This document shows positions 33,935 through 43,486 of a stretch of DNA of 64,000 bases, one piece after another. The stretch comes from VXNF01 sp964291305 (lineage in GTDB: Bacteria; Actinomycetota; Acidimicrobiia; Acidimicrobiales; CATQHL01), in NCBI GenBank assembly GCA_964291305.2, contig OZ219783.1, forward strand, positions 310,001 through 374,000, in the 5' to 3' direction. The stretch's first letter is position 1. Each line of letters begins with the position of its first letter. Position numbers and translations under genes: made by a program. Under the pieces are notes generated by a model. The model saw only the letters and a program-made list of their open reading frames with translations, was not told the origin of the DNA and did no database searches.

Positions 33935-35098
33935 GTGGCGGAAATCGAGATTGGTTTCGGTAAGAGCGGGCGGCGAGCCTACGGGTTAGACGAGATCACC
34001 ATCGTGCCTGCCCGGCGTACCAGAGACCCCGACGATGTGGACCTCTCTTGGGAGATCGACGCCTATCGCAGGCCGCTACCGCTGCTGGCTGCGGCCATGG
34101 ACAGTGCGGTATCGCCAGAGACTGCGGGGATCATCGGCACTCTAGGCGGCATCGGTGTGTTGAACATTGAGGGGCTCTGGACTCGCTACGAGGACCCGAC
34201 CCCGGCCTTCGAGGCGATTAGGAGCGCATCCGCTACCGAGGCAACGGTTTGCTTGCAGGAGGTCTACTCCGCTCCCCTCATCCCCGAGTTGATTGGTGAG
34301 CGAGTACGCCAAATCAGGCAGCACACCGCGTTAGTAGGTGTCGCTGTCACACCCCAGAGGGCTACCAGATTGCTTGATCATCTAGCCACTTCTGAGGTGG
34401 ATCTGCTAGTGATCCAGGGAACGGTTGTGACTGCTGAGCATAAGTCCCGTACCCGCAAGCCGCTGAACCTCAAGGAGGTCGTCCGGGAACTGCCCATGCC
34501 AGTTGTAGTGGGCGGCTGTGCTAGCTACGAGGCCGGCTTGCACCTTATGCGCACTGGGGCTTCTGGTGTGCTGGTGGGAGTGGGTCCAGGCGCGGCCTGC
34601 ACCACACGTGGCGTTCTGGGCGTGGGCGTACCCCAGGCCACCGCCATCGCCGATGTGCGGGCTGCCCGCATGCGACACCTAGACGAGACCGGTGTGTACG
34701 TGCAAGTTATTGCCGACGGCGGGATGGCGACTGGCGGTGACATTTCCAAGGCCGTCGCCTGTGGTGCTGATGCGGTCATGCTGGGCTCCCCTTTGGCGGC
34801 AGCGGTGGAAGCTCCTGGCGGCGGCTACCACTGGGGAATGGCAACGCCAGATATGGCGCTGCCCCGCGGCGCTCGGGTCCATGTGGGAACGAGAGGATCT
34901 CTGGCAGAGATCCTGCTGGGGCCGGCCCACGAGGCCGACGGACGCAGCAATCTTTTCGGTGCTCTTTCTGCTGCCATGGCTGCTAGCGGCTTTGCAACCC
35001 TCAAAGAACTCCAGAAAGCCGAAGTGATGGTGGCGCCGTCAGTTGCCAGCGAGGGAAAGGCCTTGCAGCGCCACCAGGGCGTGGGCATGGGGCTGTGA
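33935..35098 (+). CDS. guaB3: GuaB3-family IMP dehydrogenase paralog
   Basis: 387 residues from GTG 33935, with GAGAGG 9 bases upstream; GTG 33926 overlaps that site. It starts 'MAEIEIGFGKSGRRAYGLDEITIVPARRTRD', the actinobacterial GuaB3 N-terminus. There are no CBS domains. The active-site loop keeps the cysteine (C222 in 'GPGAACTTRGVLGVGVPQ') and the TIM-barrel 'IADGGMATGGDISKAVACGADAVMLGSPLA'-like region. GuaB3 resembles IMPDH/GMP reductase, and its reaction is less settled than that of GuaB2. It overlaps guaA, consistent with purine metabolism. Confidence 0.9.
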   Translation: MAEIEIGFGKSGRRAYGLDEITIVPARRTRDPDDVDLSWEIDAYRRPLPLLAAAMDSAVSPETAGIIGTLGGIGVLNIEGLWTRYEDPTPAFEAIRSASATEATVCLQEVYSAPLIPELIGERVRQIRQHTALVGVAVTPQRATRLLDHLATSEVDLLVIQGTVVTAEHKSRTRKPLNLKEVVRELPMPVVVGGCASYEAGLHLMRTGASGVLVGVGPGAACTTRGVLGVGVPQATAIADVRAARMRHLDETGVYVQVIADGGMATGGDISKAVACGADAVMLGSPLAAAVEAPGGGYHWGMATPDMALPRGARVHVGTRGSLAEILLGPAHEADGRSNLFGALSAAMAASGFATLKELQKAEVMVAPSVASEGKALQRHQGVGMGL

Positions 35099-36645
35099 CC
35101 GTCGCCGGAGCCCCCGCCAGCTGGGGGGGAGGCGTGCTAGTGGTGGACTTCGGCGCCCAGTACGCCCAACTGATCGCCCGGCGGGTGCGCGAGGCCAACC
35201 TCTACAGCGAGATTGTTCGCCACGATGTCAGTGCGGCCTGGGTACGTGAGCGACGGCCGGCTGGACTGATTCTGAGTGGTGGGCCCGAGTCGGTGCACAC
35301 CGTCGGTGCCCCCCAGCTGGACCCCGAGATCCTCACGCTCGGAGTTCCGGTATTGGGGATCTGTTACGGGGCGCAGCTGTTGGCACATGAACTCGGCGGC
35401 AAGGTGGACCGCAGCGGGCTAGCCGAATACGGGCGAGTAGAACTGCAGGTGACCGAGCCTGGCCAGATCGTCTCAGCCCAACTACCGACTGCCCAGCAGG
35501 TATGGATGAGCCACCGCGATGCGGTGGTACGTCCTCCTGCGGGTGCCACGGTGACCGCTGTGACCGCTGATTCACCTGCGGCGGCCTTCGAGCACTCCGG
35601 ACGAGGCCTGTTCGGGGTGCAGTTCCACCCCGAGGTGGCACATACCCCCCACGGTCAGCGCATGTTAGAGAACTTCCTTTATCGGGCGTGTGGCTGCGAG
35701 CCTGACTGGACGCCCGACTGCATAATCGAAACTTCGGTGGCAGCGGTCCGAGAGCAAGTTGGCGACAGGCGGGCAGTCTGCGGTCTGTCGGGTGGCGTGG
35801 ACTCGGCGGTTGCTGCCTCGCTGGTACGGCAAGCGATCGGTGACCGCCTCAGCTGTGTGTTTGTCGACACCGGTCTGATGCGCGCCGGCGAGGCCGAAGG
35901 AGTGCGGGAGGTGTTTGGTGGTGATGGGTTGGTGTTCGTGGATGCCTCGGAGCGCTTTTTGAAGGCACTTGCCGGGGTTAGTGATCCTGAGGCCAAGCGT
36001 CGCATCATCGGGGAGTTGTTCGTGCGCATCTTCGAAGCCTCAGCCGAGGGTCTCGGTGACGTGGAATATCTAGTGCAGGGCACTTTGTATCCCGACGTCA
36101 TCGAGTCGGGCGGCGACGTGGCGGCACGCATCAAGAGCCACCACAACGTCGGTGGACTTCCCGCGGACATGCAACTTCGACTCGTGGAGCCGTTGCGGAA
36201 CTTGTTCAAAGACGAGGTTCGACTCGTGGGGGAGCAGTTGGGCCTACCACCTGAGGTGGTGTGGCGTCACCCGTTCCCCGGGCCGGGGCTAGCGGTGCGT
36301 ATCGTCGGTGAGGTCACCGCGGAGCGGGTTGAGGTGGTTCGGGCGGCAGACGCCATCGTGCGCCAAGAGATCTGCCGTGGGGGTCTCGAGCGGGATGTCT
36401 GGCAGGTGCTTGCGGTGCTGCTGGAGGTTCGCTCCGTGGGCGTGATGGGCGATGAGCGCACCTACGGCCACCCTATTGTGGTTAGAGCCGTGACTAGCTC
36501 GGATGCTATGACTGCTGACTTTGCCCGCCTGCCATACGACGTGCTGGAGGCCATGGCTGGGCGGATAGTGGCTGAAGTGCCCGGCGTGAACCGGGTGGTC
36601 TACGACATTACCTCGAAACCGCCTGGCACCATCGAGTGGGAGTGA
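35095..36645 (+). CDS. guaA: GMP synthase (glutamine-hydrolysing)
   Basis: 516 residues. Class I amidotransferase domain with nucleophile C90 in 'GICYGAQLLAHELGG' and 'GVQFHPEVAHT'; ATP pyrophosphatase P-loop 'GLSGGVDSAVAASL'; C-terminal dimerisation domain ending 'YDITSKPPGTIEWE'. It aminates XMP to GMP. GTG start shares GTGA with the guaB3 stop. It is the last gene of the long plus-strand block. Confidence 0.97.
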   Translation: MTVAGAPASWGGGVLVVDFGAQYAQLIARRVREANLYSEIVRHDVSAAWVRERRPAGLILSGGPESVHTVGAPQLDPEILTLGVPVLGICYGAQLLAHELGGKVDRSGLAEYGRVELQVTEPGQIVSAQLPTAQQVWMSHRDAVVRPPAGATVTAVTADSPAAAFEHSGRGLFGVQFHPEVAHTPHGQRMLENFLYRACGCEPDWTPDCIIETSVAAVREQVGDRRAVCGLSGGVDSAVAASLVRQAIGDRLSCVFVDTGLMRAGEAEGVREVFGGDGLVFVDASERFLKALAGVSDPEAKRRIIGELFVRIFEASAEGLGDVEYLVQGTLYPDVIESGGDVAARIKSHHNVGGLPADMQLRLVEPLRNLFKDEVRLVGEQLGLPPEVVWRHPFPGPGLAVRIVGEVTAERVEVVRAADAIVRQEICRGGLERDVWQVLAVLLEVRSVGVMGDERTYGHPIVVRAVTSSDAMTADFARLPYDVLEAMAGRIVAEVPGVNRVVYDITSKPPGTIEWE

Positions 36646-36671
36646 GACTGCCTGTCACCACCTAAGTAAAG

Positions 36672-37858
36672 TCAGCTTACCTCGGGTGAACCCTCAGGTG
36701 AGTTGTCTTGGGACGGTTGGACGAGCACCGCCAGGTTCACCGAAAACTCCAGCTCGCGACGGGGTTTGTCCACCTTGGTGACTTCGGCCAGCACGCTGTC
36801 GCCGGGGACAACCACCTCGCGGGGATGGCGAATGGGATACTCGGCGAGTTCGGCGGTCGGCACCAGACCTTTGATCCCGTCTCCGACGGTTACGAAAGCT
36901 CCGAACGGGGCAAGCGAGGTGATAGTGGCTTGATGTCGCTCGCCTGGGCTGATGCCAGCCAGCGGGTCGTCGCCGATTCGCAGTGAGAGTTCTAGCCCAT
37001 CTTGGCGGGAGCGGTTTGCAGCACCACGGCGTCTACCTCATCGCCGACGGTTACCACATCGGTCGGGCGGCGCACTCGAAACCAGCTGAGTTCGCTGCGG
37101 CGGATGCGGCCGCGGAGGTCCCCTTCAGCCAGCACCAGCGCCCCGAAGTTCTCAACCTTCGTGATCCGGGCGCGCACCCGAGTGCCGGGTTCTAGCTCGT
37201 CGAGGCGTTTGCGGGCGGCCTGTCGCTGGCGGGTACGCAGCGCGGCCTTGCGCGACAGAATGCAGCGGCCCTTGAGTTGGTTTACCTCGGTGACCTTGCA
37301 TTCCACTACCGAACCCACAAGCGACTCCAGGTCGTCCTCGCCTGTCATAGAAGCCGGCACAAACGCCCGGACGCCGATGTCAACAGTGAGGCCGGCGGCG
37401 ACGGCGTCGGTGACGGTGCCCGAGATGATCTCCCCGGTTTTGTGGGCGTTCTCGGCCAGTTCCCAAGCTCGTTGCTGCCGCCCCCAACTCCGCGACAGCA
37501 CGATCCGCTGCTTGTGGTCCTCGCGTACTAGGACTGCAGCTTCGACAACGTCACCAACCTTTACCTCGCCGGTGAGGTCTACATCTAGTCCCGCAGTCCA
37601 ATGGCGGCTACCGATCACGCCGGTCCGCTCCGAGCCCAGGTCTAGTTCCAGCTCTCGGCGCTCCACAGCTTTGACGACGCCGGAGACAATGTCCCCGCTG
37701 TTCAGACCGCCGGTGGTAGCAGCTGAGGGGATAGGCGTGCCAATTGCCGATCCGGGCTCGGCGGTGGCGGGTTTGGCAACGGGCGCAGCGGCGGATTCGG
37801 CGGCAGTTTCGGCGGTGGCGGATTCGTTGTCGGCTGGCGGGCGGGCTGGCTCGGTCAC
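36672..37858 (-). CDS. S1-domain RNA-binding protein, interrupted by a frameshift
   Basis: Four S1 motifs: about residues 52-125, 135-205, 220-290, and a fourth in another frame. From GTG 37858 the frame ends at TAG 36992-36994, right after '...VVLQTAPAKMG'. In the -1 frame the sequence continues without a gap as 'GLELSLRIGDDP...FGAFVTVGDG...VPTAELAEYPIRHPREVV', a full S1 repeat, to the TGA at 36672-36674. One extra G in the GGG at 36996-36998 would restore one frame. The layout resembles ribosomal protein S1, but the sequence is divergent. Either a sequencing error, a recent pseudogene, or a -1 shift. GTG is chosen because TACCAT lies 7 bases before it. Confidence 0.75.
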
Positions 37859-37865
37859 AGCGACG

Positions 37866-37871
37866 ATGGTA
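37866..37871 (-). promoter_or_regulatory. Leaderless-type -10 box of the S1-domain gene
   Basis: TACCAT on the minus strand, 7 nt before the GTG at 37858. It faces the pcrA promoter across ~60 bp. Confidence 0.4.
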
Positions 37872-37932
37872 CCCCCGGGACCTGCGACTGCAGGCATTGG
37901 CCAGCCGCTGGGGCGCTGAGAGCCTGCACCGG

Positions 37933-37938
37933 TAAGGT
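37933..37938 (+). promoter_or_regulatory. Leaderless-type -10 box of pcrA
   Basis: TAAGGT ends 7 nt before the pcrA ATG at 37946; no Shine-Dalgarno site is present. Confidence 0.4.
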
Positions 37939-37945
37939 GCCCGCG

Positions 37946-40162
37946 ATGGCACTTTTGAACCCTGCTCAGTACGACGCCGTCCTGCACGAGAGCGGACCCC
38001 TGTTGGTCAGCGCGGGTGCTGGTTCGGGCAAGACCAGGGTGCTCGCGCACCGGATTGCTCATCTCATCTCAGACCGCGATATCTCGCCGTTCGCCATCTT
38101 GGCCATCACGTTCACCAACAAGGCCGCAGAGGAGATGCGGGCCCGAGTGGTGGACCTCGTGGGACCGGTAGCTGGCCGCATGTGGGTGCGTACCTTCCAC
38201 TCGGCCTGCGCTCGGATTCTGCGCCAACACGCCGAGCGGCTGGACTACCCGGCCGACTTCAGCATCTACGACCAATCTGACTCGGTCCGCCTCACCCGCT
38301 ATGTGATGGTCGATCTGGGTCTGGACACTCGGCGCAGTACCCCGCAGGCTACGCATGGCCGCATCAGCAGCGCCAAGAACGACATGATCGGCCCCGAGTC
38401 GTATCTGGATGCAGCGCTGATCTCAGAGCCGATGCTAAGCCAGACCGCCCAGGTCTACGCCGAGTACCAGGAGCGGCTGCAGCGCGCCGGGGCGATGGAC
38501 TTCGACGACCTGTTGACGCTGGTGGTCCGACTGTTCCGCCAGCACCCCGACGTTTTGGCCGACTACCAGGAGCGTTTCCAGCACATCCTGGTAGATGAGT
38601 ACCAGGACACCAACAAGGCGCAAAACGAAATAGTGCTGATGCTGGGTGCCCGCCACCGCAACGTCTTCGTTGTCGGCGACTCCGACCAGTCGATTTACCG
38701 CTTCCGCGGCGCTTCTATGCGCAACATCCTGGACTTTGAACGGGCTTTTGCAGACACCACTGTGATCTTGTTAGAGCAGAACTACCGCTCCACGCAGAAA
38801 GTGCTGGACGCGGCAAACGCCGTGATTGCTAACAACCTGGACCGTCACCCTAAGCGACTCTGGACTGACTCCGAGCGAGGCGAGCAAATCGTCTGGTACC
38901 GGGCTTGCGATGAAGACGACGAGGCCCGCTGGATAGTGCGGGAGATCCGGCGGTTGGCCGCCGACGGGTATGCGCTCAGCGACTTCGCCGTTATGTATCG
39001 GATCAACGCCCAGAGTCGGGCGCTAGAGACTGCCTTGCATGCCGAGGATCTGGCCTATCAAGTGATAGGCGGCACGGCCTTTTACGAGCGTCGCGAAATA
39101 CGCGACGCTCTGGCCTACCTGCGCGCAGTGGTGAACCCCGCCGACGAGGTGAGTCTCAAGCGGGTCCTAAACGTGCCGCGGCGGGGCGTCGGAGACCGTT
39201 CGGTGGAGCGACTCGACGCCTGGGCGGCCAGCGTTGGACTGCCATTCAGTGAGGCCCTACGCCGGCCGTCCGAGGCGGGCGTCACGGGCGTCGCATTTGC
39301 GGGCGTCCAGCAGTTCTGCAGCCTGCTGGACGAGGCTGCTAGCCGGCTTGACGAGGGCCCCAAAGGCGTCCTGGACTTCCTGCTGACCCGCAGCGGTTAT
39401 CTCGAGGAACTCTACGAAGACGCCAGCGCGGGAAGCCTCGAAGCCGAGGGCCGGCTGGAGAACCTGGACGAGCTGTTGGGGTTGGCCGGAGACATCGAAG
39501 AGGTGGGTGACTTCTTGGAGCAGACCGCCCTGGTGTCAGCGACCGACGACTTAGATGGTGAGCAGTCCCAGGTAGTGCTGCTAACCGCCCACGCCGCCAA
39601 GGGTCTGGAGTTCCCGGTGGTTTTCTTGACCGGTTTGGAGGAGGGGATGTTCCCTCGGGCACAGGCGCTGGACAACCCCGAGGAGATGGCCGAGGAGCGC
39701 CGCCTGGCATATGTTGGGATCACCCGGGCCAGAGAGCGCCTCTACCTAAGTGACGCCGAACGTCGCACCATGTGGGGAACCGCTCAGTACAACCGGCCGA
39801 GCCGCTTCCTAGAGGAGATCCCCGCCGAGTTGCTAACCGAAGTCTCTGGTTACCGGGAGCGTCCATCACGCCCGGGTCGCTTTGGCGCTGATGATTTCGC
39901 CGCCCGCCGGAGGGCCAACCGGGAAGCGAAGGTCCAGCGAGCGTTGCGCACTGAAGACGCCAAACGAGCGACCTCTCAGGATCGGCTCGAACTCGTCGAG
40001 TTGCCGGTGGGTACTGATGTTCGTCATCCCGCCTGGGGTCTCGGCGTGGTCGTAGATGCCGCCGGCAAAGGCGAGGACGCTGAAGTCACAGTGCGTTTCG
40101 CCGATGTGGGAGAAAAACGCCTGCTGGTGGCCTGGGCGCCACTGGAGAAAGTCGCGCTGTAG
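37946..40162 (+). CDS. pcrA: ATP-dependent DNA helicase PcrA/UvrD
   Basis: 738 residues. SF1A motifs: Q-like 'LNPAQYDAV', Walker A 'SAGAGSGKTRVL' (~23-34), motif II 'VDEYQDTNKAQ', motif III 'VVGDSDQSIYRFRGA', motif V-VI 'AAKGLEFPVVFLTGLEEGMFP' and 'VGITRARERLYLS'. The C-terminal 'VRHPAWGLGVVVDA' is the Tudor-like RNA polymerase-binding domain of PcrA. It is a 3'-5' helicase in excision repair and replication-transcription conflict. ATG 37946 follows a leaderless-type -10; an in-frame GTG at 37937 is less likely. Confidence 0.95.
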   Translation: MALLNPAQYDAVLHESGPLLVSAGAGSGKTRVLAHRIAHLISDRDISPFAILAITFTNKAAEEMRARVVDLVGPVAGRMWVRTFHSACARILRQHAERLDYPADFSIYDQSDSVRLTRYVMVDLGLDTRRSTPQATHGRISSAKNDMIGPESYLDAALISEPMLSQTAQVYAEYQERLQRAGAMDFDDLLTLVVRLFRQHPDVLADYQERFQHILVDEYQDTNKAQNEIVLMLGARHRNVFVVGDSDQSIYRFRGASMRNILDFERAFADTTVILLEQNYRSTQKVLDAANAVIANNLDRHPKRLWTDSERGEQIVWYRACDEDDEARWIVREIRRLAADGYALSDFAVMYRINAQSRALETALHAEDLAYQVIGGTAFYERREIRDALAYLRAVVNPADEVSLKRVLNVPRRGVGDRSVERLDAWAASVGLPFSEALRRPSEAGVTGVAFAGVQQFCSLLDEAASRLDEGPKGVLDFLLTRSGYLEELYEDASAGSLEAEGRLENLDELLGLAGDIEEVGDFLEQTALVSATDDLDGEQSQVVLLTAHAAKGLEFPVVFLTGLEEGMFPRAQALDNPEEMAEERRLAYVGITRARERLYLSDAERRTMWGTAQYNRPSRFLEEIPAELLTEVSGYRERPSRPGRFGADDFAARRRANREAKVQRALRTEDAKRATSQDRLELVELPVGTDVRHPAWGLGVVVDAAGKGEDAEVTVRFADVGEKRLLVAWAPLEKVAL

Positions 40163-40176
40163 AGGTTTGGGCGAGG

Positions 40177-40650
40177 CTAACCGCCGGCTCCGACAGCGTT
40201 CAGGTCCACGATCAGTTCGCCGTCTTCGATCCGAACTTCGTAGGAAGCCAGCCCCTCACCGTGCGCCTCGATGACCGTGCCGTCACAAGGGTCGGTGAAC
40301 ACCGCGGCTGTCTGTTGCCACTGCAAGGTGCAGTCCCGAGGTGCGCCTAGCTGGCGCGCGTCGAAGGCATACCAGCCAACAGTTGAGTCACCGCCGAGGT
40401 GTTGCAACCAGATGTCGCGTCGTCCTCCGGCGGCGTCGGCGTAGAGGATAGGTCCGTCGCGGATGATGATGCGACTCATCTCGGCCGGATCGCCCGCTTC
40501 GAAGTTGTCATCGCCAAGTCGCACCGTTACTTCTCCGGTGCTGGCCAGGCGGCTCATCCCCCACACCAGGGCGATGCCTGCCGCAACCCCTGCTAGCCCT
40601 ACCAATACGGCCCGGCGAGGGTTCAGCGACAGCCTCGGCGCTACCGGCAT
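40177..40650 (-). CDS. Membrane-anchored protein with degenerate Rieske-like domain
   Basis: 157 residues. One membrane helix (~13-32, 'RRAVLVGLAGVAAGIALVW') then an extracytoplasmic domain. The C-terminal half resembles a Rieske fold: C107 in 'APRDCTLQWQ', then 'VFTDPCDGTVIEAHGEGLASYEVRIEDGELIVDL', where Rieske proteins have CxH and CxCHG. Both ligand histidines and one cysteine are missing, so no Fe-S cluster is expected; C107 and C122 may keep the disulfide. The fold assignment is inference. It is convergent with pcrA and downstream of the ABC permease on the same strand. Confidence 0.65.
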   Translation of the reverse strand: MPVAPRLSLNPRRAVLVGLAGVAAGIALVWGMSRLASTGEVTVRLGDDNFEAGDPAEMSRIIIRDGPILYADAAGGRRDIWLQHLGGDSTVGWYAFDARQLGAPRDCTLQWQQTAAVFTDPCDGTVIEAHGEGLASYEVRIEDGELIVDLNAVGAGG

Positions 40651-40689
40651 GAGGACAAGTATGGAGCCTGCCGGCCTCGACCGGGCAGG

Positions 40690-43425
40690 CTACTCGTAGC
40701 CGATGGCGTCCAAGACCTTCAGCCGGCCTGCCCAGAAGGCTGGCAAAACCCCGCTGGCGAGGCCTGCAAGCCCTGATATGAAGAGATACAGGATTATCTG
40801 ACCGACGGGAATCGAAAGCGTACGAACGACCGAGTCGGGGATAATGTCCGTCGCTAGGACGCCAAAGGCCAGCCCTAGCGCGACACCTAGGATCCCTCCG
40901 AAGATCGCTACGACGAGGCCCTCCCAGCAGACCATGCGGCGCATTTGGCCTCGAGTCATGCCGACGGCTCGCAGTAGCCCAAGTTCTCGGGTGCGTTCCA
41001 CTACCGACAACGCCAGGGTTGCCACGATGCCCAACACGGCGATCACCAAGGAAAGCCCAAGGAACACGTTCACCACGATTAGAGCCTGATTAATGTTGTC
41101 GTCGGCAGTGTCGCGGAACTCGGCGCGGGAGCGCAGAACCAACTGAGGGTATTCTTCGACCGAGCGGGAAATGGCCTCTCTAGCGGCCTCATCGCTAAAC
41201 CCGTCGGCGGTCAGGGCCGACACGAACTGATCTACGTTGGAGTCGAAGTAGCGCTCCCAAGTGCGAGACGACACCACCCAGTCGCCGACTATGGCGTCGT
41301 CGGAGTAGATGGCCGCCACGCGCCAGGTTGCTCGCTCGCCGCCCAGCACTTCAACTTCCAAACTGTCACCAACTGACAGTCCGTACTCCTCTGCCTTGTC
41401 GATGTGGGCCAGGACAGCGTTGTCGGCAAGATCGTTTACACGTCCTGCGATGGGATCAAGGTCCAAGTGCGCGTCCAACTCGGGGGTGTTGATCGACAAC
41501 AAGCTTTGCACCGCCCCGTCAGCGGGGGTGCGGAAAGCCTCTTCTAGTCCTCGGTAAGCCGCCACTGACCGCGTTTCGGCAAGCGTTTCAAGTTCCTCGC
41601 TGAGAAGAGGACTGAACCCGCTTATCTGGTCGTTGCAGTCGTCGATACAGATAAACCAGTCGGCGTTGACCTGTTCGTCGAGCACATCTGCGAAGCTGCT
41701 CTTGAGTGAGTCGGCTACCACGCTCACAGTTACAACGAGCGCCAGCCCGATCATGAGGGCAGCCGCTGTGGAGGACGTACGCCGCGGGCTACGGGCAGCA
41801 TTCTGACGCGCTAGGTGCCCAACCATGCCATCTAGGAGGGCCAGCGGTGCTCCCAAGGCGCGGGCTAGGGGTCGCGCCACGAGTGGGCTGGTCATGTTTA
41901 CCCCTACAAACACCGTAAGCACACCCAAGGCGAGGGTTACCAGCAACTGGGTCGTGGTGAGGTCGGCGAACACCGCAGTAAGCAGCAGTGCCAGCCCAAC
42001 GCCGGTTACGGCCAGTCTTCCTGCCCACCACACCAGCCGTTTGCCGCCCCAGTTGGCGAGGAAAGCAGCCAACAGCGCTAGCGGGATGAGCGCCTGCCAG
42101 CCCCCGCCGTTATCTGACCCCTGTACATTGCCGACGATGCCCAGCGCCAGCAGAACTGCGCTAGCTAGCAGGGCCGCGATACCTGCTACTGGTTTCCTGG
42201 CGACCACCGCCTCGGAGATGCGGGCGTCCTCTCTCAGGGCCTCCACCGGCGTGATGCGGCGGGCCTTGAGCGCCGGCGACAGGGCCGCTAGCACCGTGAT
42301 ACCCACACCGACAGCGAAAGCTACACCCACCGTGCGTCCCGACAGCAGCAGCGGGTCGATTGGCAAGTCGCCACCGAGGGCACCAAAGATGGCATCCAGG
42401 ATCGCCGACACGGCGATTCCCCCGGCTAGGCCAAGTGCTGTGGCGACTAGGCCTACCACAGCTGCCTCCCCCAACACCGACCGCCTGATTTGCACACCCG
42501 TGGCGCCGACGACCCGTAGCAGGCCCAACTCGCGGATGCGCTGGCCAATGACGATGGAGAACACGTTGTTAACCAGGAAGGCCGAGACCACCAGCGTGAT
42601 GACAGCGAAAGCCAGCAGGATAGATTGAAAGATGGTGATGAACTCGTCAAACTCGGAGTTTTGCTCCGCCGCTACCTCTTCTACGGTGAGTACCTCAAGT
42701 CCTGGCGGCAACGACTGCTCTATCGCTGCGGCGACTGCGGCAATGTCGGCCTCCCGGTCTACATCCACTCTGATTTCATCCCAGCCGGCGCCACTGTTCA
42801 GCAACTCATTAGCCGTGGCAAGATCGAAGACAGAGAACTGCACGCCCTGTCCTTGGTCTTCGTCTGGGTCGGCCCAGTTCACCGTGCCGACAAGTTTGAA
42901 AGGCAGCGTGCCTTCGGGAAGGCTGATGCGGTACGTCTCGCCGATCAGGAGATCGGCCGATTCGGCGGTTTGCGCGTTGACGGCGAACTCGGTCGGTCCT
43001 GCCGGTGGCCGACCCTCCGCCAGGTGAAACGTTCTTAGGCTCGGTTCGTCTGACCAGCTAACGCCTGCCTGCGGCGGACCGAAGGAGTCCAGCGGCTCAC
43101 CGTTCTGGTCGATGATGACCACGTTCCAAGCAAAAACAGCCCCAACTGTGGCGGCTACCCCTTCGATTTCTGCGATCCTGTCGGCGAGTTGGGGTTCCAC
43201 TGCGGGAGCGTTGAGTTGATCGCCAAACTCAATCTCGCTACGAACCCGCAGGTCGATAGACCCTGCTATGTCGTCGGCAACGTCATCGAAGGAAGCGCGC
43301 AGGCTGTCGGTAACGACGAATACACCCACCACGAAAGCCACGCCCAGCACGACGCTCAAGGCGGTACCCAGGAATAGCAACTTCCTGTTTGCGATGTTCT
43401 TCAGGGTGAGTCGCAGCAGGACCAT
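40690..43425 (-). CDS. ABC transporter permease, FtsX/MacB family
   Basis: 911 residues with a duplicated FtsX layout: N-terminal helix (~14-38), a large periplasmic domain, three helices around 270-410, two or more central helices (~430-530), a second periplasmic part (~580-780), and a final trio of helices ending 'FWAGRLKVLDAIGYE'. 'RTRELGLLRAVGMTRGQMRRMV' is the characteristic cytoplasmic loop, and a similar 'RIRELGLLRVVGATGVQIRRSV' occurs in the first half. It likely exports a lipid, peptide or lipoprotein, or acts as a mechanotransducer. It pairs with the upstream ATPase. Confidence 0.9.
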   Translation of the reverse strand: MVLLRLTLKNIANRKLLFLGTALSVVLGVAFVVGVFVVTDSLRASFDDVADDIAGSIDLRVRSEIEFGDQLNAPAVEPQLADRIAEIEGVAATVGAVFAWNVVIIDQNGEPLDSFGPPQAGVSWSDEPSLRTFHLAEGRPPAGPTEFAVNAQTAESADLLIGETYRISLPEGTLPFKLVGTVNWADPDEDQGQGVQFSVFDLATANELLNSGAGWDEIRVDVDREADIAAVAAAIEQSLPPGLEVLTVEEVAAEQNSEFDEFITIFQSILLAFAVITLVVSAFLVNNVFSIVIGQRIRELGLLRVVGATGVQIRRSVLGEAAVVGLVATALGLAGGIAVSAILDAIFGALGGDLPIDPLLLSGRTVGVAFAVGVGITVLAALSPALKARRITPVEALREDARISEAVVARKPVAGIAALLASAVLLALGIVGNVQGSDNGGGWQALIPLALLAAFLANWGGKRLVWWAGRLAVTGVGLALLLTAVFADLTTTQLLVTLALGVLTVFVGVNMTSPLVARPLARALGAPLALLDGMVGHLARQNAARSPRRTSSTAAALMIGLALVVTVSVVADSLKSSFADVLDEQVNADWFICIDDCNDQISGFSPLLSEELETLAETRSVAAYRGLEEAFRTPADGAVQSLLSINTPELDAHLDLDPIAGRVNDLADNAVLAHIDKAEEYGLSVGDSLEVEVLGGERATWRVAAIYSDDAIVGDWVVSSRTWERYFDSNVDQFVSALTADGFSDEAAREAISRSVEEYPQLVLRSRAEFRDTADDNINQALIVVNVFLGLSLVIAVLGIVATLALSVVERTRELGLLRAVGMTRGQMRRMVCWEGLVVAIFGGILGVALGLAFGVLATDIIPDSVVRTLSIPVGQIILYLFISGLAGLASGVLPAFWAGRLKVLDAIGYE

Positions 43426-43486
43426 GGCGGCGATTCAGTCTCTAGAACGTGTTACCGAGCTAATTAGGTGATTCTGGCCCGATTGC

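Noticed and set aside
36672..36863. Independent 63-residue protein on the minus strand
   Set aside because: It is the end of the fourth S1 repeat of the frameshifted gene, continuous with upstream sequence in the same frame.
41825..42628. 267-residue Ala/Ser/Thr-rich frame opposite the ABC permease
   Set aside because: Composition is that of an antisense frame in GC-rich DNA; the permease frame has clear helices and motifs.
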